NCBI GenBank assembly: GCA_037349315.1
Contig: JBAIAC010000155.1
Span: forward strand, 17,501-81,500
Length of the DNA: 64,000 nucleotides
Direction: 5' to 3'
Origin: Chelydra serpentina
Lineage: Eukaryota > Chordata > Testudines > Chelydridae
The notes under the pieces are model-generated. The model ran no database searches. It worked only from the letters and a program-made list of their open reading frames with translations, and was not told the DNA's origin. This document shows positions 11,001 through 23,000 of this stretch, piece after piece. Each line of letters begins with the position of its first letter. Positions within the stretch are counted from its first letter, which is position 1. The position numbers and the translations under genes were made by a program.

Positions 11001-14000
11001 AATAAACTGCAGGTTTAAATTAAGTCTCCCCAGCTGGGATGGGTCGTTCAGTCCTTTGTTCAGAACTTACGTTTGTAGCAAAGCCCCTCCAGAGGCAAGA
11101 AGCAGATTGACGACAAAATGGAGGAGATGCAGCAGCCTTTTATATCCTCTGCCCTGTGGATGATCACAGCAGCAAGATGGAGCCTGGAGTCACATGGGCA
11201 AGTCACATGTCCATGCATGAGTCAGTTCTTTACATGTTGATGCCACTGTTTCCATGTTAGTTTGAATGTTCCCAGGAAAGCTCAGAGGTGGATTGGCGTC
11301 TCCCAAAGTTCATTGTCAGCTAAGAGTTTCTTGATCGGGCGCTTACTGAGAATTGTCCCTTCTCAAGAAGCTGACCAAATGCATCACTGAGGCTACTTAG
11401 AATCAAAACACATTGCGATACAAGTACATAGGCAATATTCATAACTTCAACTACAAAAATGATACACACATACAGACAGCATAATAATAACCAGCAAATC
11501 AGAACCTCTCCGTAGACACCTTACACGGCAACTTTGGACAAGATTTGCTGCAAATATATAACAGTGGTGGCAACAATGATCTCTACGGTTACAGGGTATG
11601 TCAGTAACGTCACAGTCTCCTCGCCCCGCCCGCAGCGGGGGAGCTGTGAGTGCTCCCGAGCCGCGGTTTGGCCATGCCGGCTCTGTTCTTTAATGACGGG
11701 ATTGTCAAAAGAATTTTTAATCCAATGGAAGTCAAGTTGCTACCTCCCTGAGTTTTTTTTTGAAAAGCCCCAGTCCCTCAAGGTGCTGATGAATCACGTC
11801 AACGTCCACAGTGAGATTTTTAAAGGAGCCTAATGGAATATTGGAACTCCATTAAAATCCAGTTCATGAAATCCCTCAGGCGTCTTTGAAAATCTGATCT
11901 CACATCGATAGTATGGGGATCCATAACGAATGCACCTCTACCTGGCATGTGCATTTATCGCTACAGGGCTCAAAATGCTTTCATATCAGGAATGTAGTTG
12001 GGGGCAGGTGTGGTCTTCAGATATTAAACCAAAACCGAGACTGATTTCTTTTCTGTTTTTAAGAACTGGGTATGTTAAAACATTTCAGGTTTTGGTTCAA
12101 TGTTCAAGGGGGGAAATTGCTCATTTTCAAAATGCAGAAACATTTACTTAAAACAAAATTGAATACAGTTTACTGTGTTACACAAGAGGTCAGACTAGAT
12201 GACCACAATGGTCCCTTCTGACCTTGGAAACTATCAATAGAATTGCTGATGCCATTTTTTTACCTAAGAACCAATTCTTTTTTAACCAGAATGCCAATTT
12301 GGTTGAACAGCAATTTTCCATAATAGATAGATTAGATAGCTGATATCTGTATATCTAGATAGATATAGGTAGATATTTTGAGCAGCCCTGGTTAGCCCCC
12401 AGGTAGCTCACGCTGCAAGCCAGGTGTCATTGGAAGGTGAGTTCTAACCACTGCACTCCTTCTTCTGCTGAATTGGGGCCTTATGTTCTAGGACACCAGG
12501 TACAAAGAGATTCAGCAGCCAGGTGTCTGACCCTACACTGGCTGGTGCGTCCCTGCTCCCAAGAAGCTTTGGGCACTGGGAACATGGCTCTTCCCTCTCT
12601 CCAACCTCAGGGCTCACAGGACAAACAGCTGCCTTCTGGCTACATTATATTCTCTTTCCTCCCAGGTATCAGTTGCCCTTGCGCTACTTGTCAAGGTATC
12701 CTCCTCCACCTGGAGCTTCAGGTTCGTGCCTCAGCTGGGGAAGACTGTGAGGGAGTCTTCAAGAAGCTGAAGGAAGTGCTAAAAGGCAAGTGGACCAGCG
12801 GGACTAGAGTTATCTTAGGACATCCCAGCTACCAGGTGAAAGAATCGCTGCATGCTTGTTTCCATGGCAACATCTGTGTATTTGCTAATATTTTCACAAA
12901 TCCCCAGGGCTGCTCCAATACACACAGGCTGAGGTTTTCAAAGGGCCTTAAGGGATTTAGGACCCCAAATCCTATTGCCTTTCAATGGGCGCTGGGTACC
13001 GGAACTGCCTTTGAACATCCCTGTACCCCCGAACACTTCTAATGACCCTTCCGTGGCATGCCACAAAACTAACCTCACCTCACCTGTCATAGAACCATAG
13101 AATCTCAGGGTGGGAAGGGACCTCAGGAGGTTCTAGTCCAACCCCCTGCTCAAAGCAGGACCAACCCCAACTAGATCATCCCAGCCAGGGCTTTGTCAAG
13201 CCTGACCTTAAAAACCTCTAAGGAAGGAGATTCCACCACCTCCCTAGGTAACCCATTCCAGTGCTTCACCACCCTACTAGTGAAAACGTTTTTCCTAATA
13301 TCCAACCTAAACCTCCCCCTCTGCAACTTGAGACCATTACTCCTTGTTCTGTCATCTTCTACCACTGAGAACAGTCTAGATCCATCCCCTTTGGAACCCC
13401 CTTTTAGGTAGTTGAAAGCAGCTATCAAATCCCCCCTCACTCTTCTCTTCTGCAGGCTAAACAAGCCCAGTTCCTTCAGCCTCTCCTCATAAGTCATGTG
13501 CTCCAGCCCCCTAATCATTTTGGTTGCCCTCCGTTGGACTCTTTCCAATTTATCCACATCCTTCTTGTAGTGTGGGGCCCAAAACTGGACACAGTACTCC
13601 AAATGAGGCCTCACCAGTGCCGAATAGAGGGGAATAATCACGTCCCTCGATCTGCTGGCAATGCCCCTACTTATACAGCGCAAAATGCCGTTAGCCTTCT
13701 TGGCAACAAGGGCACACTGTTGACTCATATTCAGCTTTTCGTCCACTGTCATTTAAGCAGGCAAGAACAGCAAGTATTCGTACCAGAAGTGCTGTGAAGT
13801 GAGTGAGGCTTGGGGTTCGAAGACCTTGGAAGAAAGAATGGCGGACTGTGATGAACTTGACAGGAGTTTTGAAATGGAATTTGAAGGAAAGACTTATGGT
13901 CCATGCTCACTAGCAATTGAAGGCAAGTAAATAATTGTACTTCTTCTCTGGAAAGTTTTTTTAATGTATTTATTTGTCACTGATTTATTTTTGTTTCTGT

Positions 14001-17000
14001 AAGACCCAAGAAAGGGCTAGGCACCCGGGACAATCTTCCCAAACATAGAATAATATGTAGCCATCCATACAGCTTTGCAGTGGTGAGCTCTGGAGACGGT
14101 TCCACAGTAGTCGAGCTAATGCACAGTTGGGACTACACATAACAGTTTCTGGCCTTAAAAAAAATGATTACATGAATCTTTCCAAACATCTCCCTTTCTA
14201 GACTGAGAAACTACATCTCAAGTTCCTCCAAAGAACACAGCTTTGTTGGTCTGTCAAAGAGCAGTGCTTTCTCAGCTAGGTCTTAGGGCACTTCGGTGGT
14301 TAGAAATTAGATATTTATTGGTAAATGTCGATTTCACAATACACACACAGCCCAATGAAAAAATATTTCCATCGATAATAATAAAAATATACAGCTAGGC
14401 AGAGTAAGAAAAATGCTCCTTGAGAACTTAGAGTCAAGATCCAATGATTAGGTTTTTGATGTAGGCTTGGTACAACAAATGGCGTAACAAATGAATAGCA
14501 AAAACCGGGAGATTTGTTGATTTGAGGCTATGTAGTTTGTAGATTTAGAATGTTAACATGTTTGCATTTGCATTTTAATGGGTTATAAAGCTTTAACTTC
14601 CTGGCTCTCCACATCTGCTGCCATTAGATAATTGTCTCTCTCCCCATAATTTCTGCAGCTGTGAAAATTTAAATCGATAAAAACCTTTAAAAAAGGCTTG
14701 GAACAAACATCTATATTATCCATGGGGATTATAAAAAATAAAAATAAAATCACTGTCACACAGCAGGAGAAGTACAGGACTGTGAAGGGAGACGCTTAGT
14801 GCTGGTTAAAGAACCCAGAGCTCTTGAGTCCCATGTTAGTGCTCTCGCCATTAGACCACACTGCCTCCCCAGCTCACTGTCTTAGGGAGAAAAATGTCAA
14901 AGGTATTTAGGTACCTACGGCTGCAGTTCGGCACCCAGTGACATTTTCAAACATGTCTAAGCAGGTGAAGTGCCCAAGCCACATTATATTCTAAAGCAGT
15001 TAGGCTTTACCTAAGCACTTTTGAAAATCCCATTAGGCACCTATCTGCAGCTTTAGGTACCTAAATCCTTTCAAAAATCTTCCCCTAGGTCCTTAGATTT
15101 AAAATGAGAACATAAGAACTGCCCTAATGGGTTAGACCAATGGTTCATCTACCCACTAACCTGTCTCCAACAGTGGGCAGTACCAGAGTTTCAGGGGGAG
15201 TGTAAAAAACAGGGCAATTTTGGAGAGATCCACCCGATTTCCCTTTCTGGCTTCTGGCAGACCGAAATGTATGACTGCCCCAAGCATGGGGTTACATCCC
15301 TGACCATCTTAGCTAATAGCCATTTGACCTATCCTCCATGAACTTATCTAGTTCTGTTTTTAGCCCATTGTACTTTTGGCCGTCACAACATCCCATGGCA
15401 ATGAGTTCCACAGGTTAATTGTGAATTGTATGCACACAAAAAATGATTTTGTTTGTATTAAACCTGGTGCTTACTAATTTCATTGAGTGAGCCCTGGTTT
15501 TTGAATTGAGGGAAAGCGTAAATAGAGCTACATTGGGCAGACACACCCAGAGTCAAAGAGACCTGAAGAATCTCAGCTGTATTTTTGGAGTGGTTTCTCC
15601 CAGCCAGACAATGCTGGATCAATCTTATCCAAGCCGAGGGCCACATTTTCACAGATAGGCATTGGACTAGCTCTGAGGGCTTGAGTGGAGTTGTTCCAAA
15701 TGACATCAGCTGAGTATCTGGCCCTGCATCTCCATTAGTTCATGTCCATGTCCTAATCCAGTGGTTTTCAGACCCTTTTTCTGGGGACCCAGTGAAGAAA
15801 ATTGTTGATGCCCGCGACCCAACGGAGCTGGGGATGAGGGGTTTGGGCTGTGGGAGGGGCTCAGGGCTGGGACATATCTGGATGGACAAGGGCGAAAGAG
15901 ATCTGAGGCTACAAGATACTAAGAGCATTGCCTCAGCACGCCTTCAATCATTTAAATTAAGTACTAGAGATTAGATACAGAGGAATTAATATGAGAGCAT
16001 ATGGGTAGATACTAAAAAGCCCCTATTTCCAGAGCTATTTATGCTTTTCCCTGATCAGTGTTGGAAGGCCTCTGGGCCAGATTCAGGAGGCTAAAGAAGC
16101 ACATAGAAATGTAGCGGCATTTTCAAAAATACCTAAGCAGATCAGATGCCTGGCTCCCATTGAAATCAATGGAACATACGTGCCTAACTCACTTGGGCAC
16201 TTCTGAAAACACCACAGGCTATCTGCGCCTTTGGGCACCTCAATGCCTTTGACAACCTGCCATGTGTATTCAGCTTTGGTCATCTCAGAAATGTTATATT
16301 AGCTTTAGAAAAAGTACAGAGAAGGCCAACAAAAAATGAGAAGGGGTATGGAACAACATCCATATGAGGAGAGATTTAAAAGATTGGACTGTACATCTCA
16401 GGGTTGGAAGGGACCTTAGAAGGTCATCTAGTCCAACCCCCTGCTCAAAGCAGGACCAATCCCCAATTTTTACCCAAGATCCCTAAATGGCCCCCTCAAG
16501 AATTACACTCACAACCTTAGGTTTAGCAGGCCAATGCTCAAACCACTGAGCTATCCCTCCCCCCTTCTTCACCTAACACATAGTCAACCTGTGGAACTCA
16601 TTGCCAAGGGATGTTGTGAAGGTCAAAAGTGTAATTGGGTTCAAAAAACAATTAGCTCTGTTCATGGAGATCCATCAATGGCTATTAGCCAAGATGGTCA
16701 GGGATTCAACCCAATGCTCTGGTGTCCCGAAACCTCTGACTGCTAAAAGGTGGGCCTGGACGACAAGGGATAGATCACTTGATAATTGCCTTATTCGGTT
16801 CATTCCCTTTGAAGCACCTGGCACTGGCCACTGTCAGAAGACAGAATACTGGTCAGACCCAGTATGGCCCTTCATATATTCTTATGTAAGGCAGTCGTGC
16901 CACCAAAATCCCACTGACAGTCTCCTAACTCCCTTAATATCATTTGGTTGATTAAAACGATGTAGATTGGAATTTTCAATTACCCATAATAGATTCTTGG

Positions 17001-20000
17001 TGGTCGCTGGCAATTCTGGTTAAAGTACAGATTCCAGGATTCCAATTTGATACATTTTACTAACCAAAATACTAGTCTTAGCAGAATTCAATTGTCATTG
17101 TTTTGTACATTTGGCAGCGACTGTCAATGTTTACTTTTAACCATTTTTTTCTATTTGTATCCATTTACATTTTCACAGGGGTGGGAATTTGAGGGAGGGA
17201 TCAGACAATAATTATTTCATGACAGTAGACACTGAAATTCAAAAAATTAAAAATTCAAGCTTTATAACCATTAAAACACAAACTGTAACCATCACGTCAA
17301 AATATATAACGTAAATGTCATTCAATCAAACTGTAAGAAGGTCTCAAGCAGAATTTGTCTTGCTTTGCCTCTCTGTAAATTTCTATCATCATCAATGGAT
17401 TTTTTGGGGTCATTGTGTGTGTGCGTGTGTGTGTGTCCTGTGAAATCGACATTTACTTATAAAAACCTAATTTTTGCAAGCCTAATAATAGTTAAGATAT
17501 AGGGAATTCTACAAAAGAAATAGAGAAGGTAAATAAGGGTGCTCGTCAGCTTCAAGGCCATATTTTTAAAGGTGTCTAAGCCTGGAGCGGGATTTTCAAA
17601 AGCATCTAGGCACCTAACTCCCACCTATTTCAAAAGCCCACTAGGAGCTTATTGTTTTTCTTTAAATCTGGGTTGGAGTGACTTTTCTGCAATTTAAGAG
17701 AACACAAGGCCACGTAGAACGTATCCATAACCAATACAATATTTAAGGAGTGTGGCAGGTAAGTATCTAGCAGCCTTGGGCTTCTTTGAGTAAACAAAGA
17801 CTAATCCTACTTTCTAAGGAAGTAAATTGAATTACTAACATTTTATTAAAGATCAACAGAATTATGGACAGTGCAATGTTATTTCTGTTTTATTTTTTTA
17901 CAAACATAGTAAGAAGGACAATGTCAAGTGTGCTAGGTGTGGCAATGCAGCCAAGGTGAACGAGTTATTTCTAAAAGAGATCTCACTGAATATTTACCAT
18001 CACTTCATTCCACTTGATCATTATTTCCTTGCACAGGCCCTGATCCAGCCAAGCACATGCTTAACTTTAAGCCCATGAGTTGCCCCATTAGAGTCATAGT
18101 CCAGTTGCTAGCTGGACACAGACTGTGAGTAATTCCATTGCCCTTTCTTCTTTCATTCTGACCTACCACACTTCCCCCGATGGGACTGGAGCTGGGCAGA
18201 GAGGTGATTCTGTTTCATGGGGTGGGTTGGATATTTTGAAATATGGTTTCGTTCTGATTCAGAACCAAACCCCAACATTTGAATTTTTTCTGTGAAAAAG
18301 ACCCTGGAGCTATGAGTTCCCCCTGACCCCAGGCAGTCCATGTGATGGGGCTGCCCCTCAGCTGTGGACCTTGGAAACCCTGGGGTCCTCCACTCCAAGG
18401 CCATCTGCTGATAAGCCAGGCAGGCTGGCTGGTAGGAATCGGGCTGGTTTCTGGTGGTACTATCAGGATCGAACTTCCTCCGTGGAATGTTCCCATCTCA
18501 ACAAATAGGCAAATTCATGGGGAAAAAATGTGTTGGGATGTTTCCCACCATTTCTACGTGGGATTTGTCTGGGCAGCTTTTGTCACGTCCCCGCTGCAAA
18601 GGGTAGGGCTCATTATTGCTGCCCCAGGAGCAGACCAGGGGCAGGATTTTAACTCAGTGAGACAAACTATGGTCCCAACAGCGGACAGAAGTACTGGACA
18701 CTTGCTCTGTCTAGCACTGTTTTCTTTCCCTGCACAGTGGCTCGGCACAGCTAACCTTCCAGCCCCTCTCCACCCCTGCCCATTCACTCCTTACCCACCT
18801 TGCTCCGCATACAAGTGCTGCTCTCTCCTCACACCCCATCCCCTTTCCATGACCTGTCCTACCAACGCTGCTCCTGAGTTATGCCTGTGTAAATGCAAAG
18901 AAACATCCAGTGTCATTGGGAGCTGCACCCACTCCTAATGACCCAGCATGTAGGAGTCCCTGCATCATGATGTTCTGAAAGCACAGAGTCAGTCTGGGAG
19001 CCAGAAAACCAGACGGGTACGCCCTGTTCTTCTGAGTCCAGCAGCCCAGAGGAAGAATCACCTCTGTGTTTATTGCAATTACTCTACACTACCTGAGTGC
19101 CTTTGGATCAACAAATACCCATCTCAGCCCCCACTCACACCTACCGGCAACCGAGAGGAAAAAAGGAAGAACATGTCTACAGCTTTCCTCTAGCGATTTG
19201 TTTTAACTTATTTTCTGATTCAATTTTTATTCTGATTTTTCTTGGCTAATAGGAAGTATGTGGAGTACATGTACATTGTTACGGAAAACCTGGAGCTGTA
19301 TCCTTGACTGGCAGTGGGGGAAAACCAATAACTTTCTGTACACATGTAAGCAAAATGCACTGGGGGCAGCAGAGGGTCAGGGGTGGGAAGGGTGCCGCGC
19401 GGTCTGCGGTGCCAGGATAGGTGGGAAGCCTGCCTCTGCATCCCTCACTGGGAGCCACTGGAGGTAAGTCCATGCTCCAACCCCGCACCCCAACCCTCTG
19501 CCCCAGCCCTGAGCCCCCCCAACCCGGAACCCCTTCCTGTACCCTAAACCCCTCATCCCTCCTCTCCCCGAGCCTGCACCCCCAGCCCAGAGCCCTGTTA
19601 CCCTCCTGCACCCCAACACTCTGCCCCAGCCCAGAGTGCCCTCTCACACCCTGAACCCCTCATTCCCAGCCCCACCCCTCACCCCAACCCTCTGCCCCAG
19701 CCCTGAGCCCCTCCCACACCCCAAACCCCTCATCTCCAGCTCCGTTGGGTCGTGGGCATCAACAATTTTCTTCAACTGGGTCCCCAGAAAAAAAGTTTGA
19801 AAACTATTGCTATAGCCCACAAAGAGCTTTGAGGTTAGTGTCATGAAAACGATCACAAATACTGTATCTAGTAACCTACATACTTATTGACCCCCCCATT
19901 GCCATATTACTTGAGTGTCCGGTTACAGCTGTGAATTTCCTGCAAGGCAGAGACTTCTTATTATTCCCATTGAGCAGATAGACAACTGATGTGCAAAAAT

Positions 20001-23000
20001 GAGAAGTGACTTTCTCAAGATCACAGAGCAGGGTGTTGAGGACTATGACAATTAGCACAGCCCTGTGAACATTCTTGTGCACAAGAGAAAGAATGAAAAT
20101 GGCAGCAAGAAGGGAATTTCTGCTTTTTGTTCCAACAAACTTTTCTGAATATTTTTTGTTCTGCATTCTCCACTTGCCGCTGTTTGAGAACTGGTGTGCA
20201 AACAAACTTTACTAGGGTTTATTAGAAGGACATTGCAAGGAGCCCACAATTTTCTTTAAGGCAAAAGGTACTCTCTAGAGCTGGTCAGCATTTCTCAAAT
20301 GACATTTTAGTGCGAGTGGAAAATGGCCATTTTCTAAAATCAACTTTTTCATGGAAAAAAATGTGTCCAAAATATTCTGGGAAATTATTGCATTGAAATC
20401 CCTGTCATTTGTCATGAAAAAGAGAACTGAGCCAGCTTCCATCCCTGGGGAATGAAAATGGCAAGTAAATAAAAGGGGTTTCACACACAACTGAAGGGAA
20501 TGTGGGGCTTTTGTTTGGACACGTGGTTGTCAATATATTGTTGCTGTGTTTGGTCGAAGCCAGAGGCAGAGATCAGAGCTGTTACCTGGAGCAAGGCTAG
20601 GTGGGTGCAAGGCTGGGGACGGAGCGGGAGCTCTCAAAGCCATGGGTGAATTCTTTGAGCAGCCAGCACCCTCCCACTGTTCATAAGAACAGGAGTGCAG
20701 ATCCCTGCAGCCAATCAGGCAGGTGGGCTAATCGGGGGCTCACATGAGGGCCAGCCGTGCTCATTAGACTCCCAGGGGGGTAAACAGCACGAAAGCAGGC
20801 TAGCTGTGGGTCCTTACTCCTGACAGAGCCCAACCTGCTTAGTTTATCTAGTTTAGGAGGCTTTGAAAATGCACACGGAGGTCAGGGGGATTTGGGCACC
20901 TCACTCATTGTGACCCCTTGGATAAATCACAGCCTAAAACAATACTTGGATGGATTTTCGCAGGTGACCCCAAATCCCCTGTCTTCACCAAGGACAAAAT
21001 CATCAACTTGATCGATCCCTGGATTGCCATAAATTCCGCGTACCCCCTTGTTCTGCGCCGAGAGAGGAAAGTGAAACTGATCCTCTCCTTTGACTTCAGC
21101 GATGGGGATCCTTTCAAGGTAACTTCTGTTATTTATTGTGATGTCTCCCAAACCCCCAGTCAGGACCAAGCACTGCACAAATATCCAAGACTTGGCCTGT
21201 GACCCAATGAGGTTGCACTGGTGTTAGCAGCAATCATTTGGATTTCCCGAAGGTTCTTTGTGGATCATAATTTGAGACACATGGTGGTATAAGATCCACT
21301 GGGAATATTTACCTTATTCTCTGCCAGGTCGCTTGGGTTTGGGGTAAGGGAGTGTGACCGACTACAAGCCTAGTCAATGTGACCTCTCTTTCCCTTTTGA
21401 TGCCAACTTTTTACTCCACAGGCGTGCATGCCCCTGTGTGTATCACAGTCCTATCTGATGACCTAAATGATAGTCATTAGGTTTTGCCACTTTTGTATTT
21501 TTTTGTAGCACTCTAGCACGAGGAGACGGGGCCAGCAGAAATGTGAACTACATTCCGATAAGTCAGTTACAACTTTGCAAACTCATTAACCTTGGCCTCG
21601 CATATCACCAATGCTCCATAGGTGAAATTGTCTCCCTCTAGTGGCCTCAGCTACAACAACACGTTGTTTTCATTGAGCTCTAGTTTTCCTATAGGTGAAT
21701 TTGGGAAAACAAATGAACAAAACCACCAAACACTAGTGCTTTGGGAGATGAATGTCTGCATTTGACTCCTGCTTATTACCTAGGGCTCAAGTTTTCAAGG
21801 CCACCTAAGGGATTAATTTGAACAGGTATCCGCATCCCTCAGGAGGTTTTGAACCCCACAGTCAGAGTATATTCATTGCTTTACAAAGATTCTGGCTACA
21901 GAGATATGGCAACAGAGTTGTTTCTGGTTTCCATTGGAGGCCCTCTATTAGTCAGTTCCTTGGAATGTTTGTATTTCTTAGGTTAAGGATATTTTTAACT
22001 CTCCAACCTGGTCATATTAGTGGCATCACATTTTATTAATGGGCATGTTCATTTTTGTCATGCATTTATTTTTAAATCGTGTTTCGCTCCTTCCCAGACC
22101 ATCAAGGAAACGGCCAGGTATTGTGAGACAAATCTCATCCCATTTCCCAAGATAGATTCAGAAAAGTTGGACCCAGCTCACCCCTCTGATTGCTACATCT
22201 TCAAAGGAAAGGACGTTCCCGTCGTCATGCACTTCCCACTCTTCAACATCAAAAATTGCCCAGGTAACTTAATAGTCCACCTCTCTTCTAAAACGCTACG
22301 GGCTCGTTCATAAAGGGACTTAGGTGCTTCATTGGTGGTTTAGCCACCTAAATGTCAGGATCAGGGCCTCACTGGGCATCACAAACCCCCTGCTCAGCTG
22401 CCACCAGACTCTGTAGGAGCCTAAACTTGCTCAGTGCCGAAGTTTTGGCAGGAAAGTTCTCTCCGTGCCTGTGTTTGTCTCTCTGGGCACAGCACTGCGG
22501 CCCCATCCCGGGCTTCCATAGGCCTCTGGCTGCCTGCCGGATCAGGTCCCGGACATGTGCTCAGACTAACGCAGGGGAGTGAGGCCCTTTCTTATAACTA
22601 TTAGCCCAGGAGTTACAGAGACACCGAGGGTGTGGAGGGCCCTGGTTCAGGCCCTGCTCTGCCTGAGGGGGAGAAAGGATGTGATCTGCTACTTGTTAGG
22701 TCAGTGCCCTAACCACTGAGCTGTGGGATATTCTGATACCAGGCTGCCTCAGCCTCCCCTCCTGAAGCCGTTCCATTTTGGAATCATCATTGCAGAGTCA
22801 GGCCCGCACTACAGAAGGGAGGTGGACAAATTGGGAACTGGAACTGGGCTTGTTTAGCCTGCAGAAGAGAAGAGTGAGGGGGGATTTGATAGCTGCTTTC
22901 AACTACCTGAAAGGGGGTTCCAAAGAGGATGGATCTAGACTGTTCTCAGTGGTAGAAGATGGCAGAACAAGGAGTAATGGTCTCAAGTTGCAGAGGGGGA

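Noticed and set aside
12666..12834. Longer version of phospholipase exon c ending at CAG|gtgaaa
   Set aside because: It would leave phase 0 and not join exon d, whereas the GC donor at 12,785 keeps the frame and gives the expected Lys-Gly junction.
13171..13752. 193-codon ORF as a host gene
   Set aside because: It is the C terminus of CR1 ORF2; near-identical frames occur at 22.8, 29.1 and 59.1 kb.
16393..16565. A tRNA-Lys gene
   Set aside because: The tRNA-like head is part of a SINE with a CR1-like tail; the same applies to 50,246 and 62,019.
18342..18938. 198-codon plus ORF as a gene
   Set aside because: Intronic; no domain or splice context, and unrelated to the phospholipase frame.
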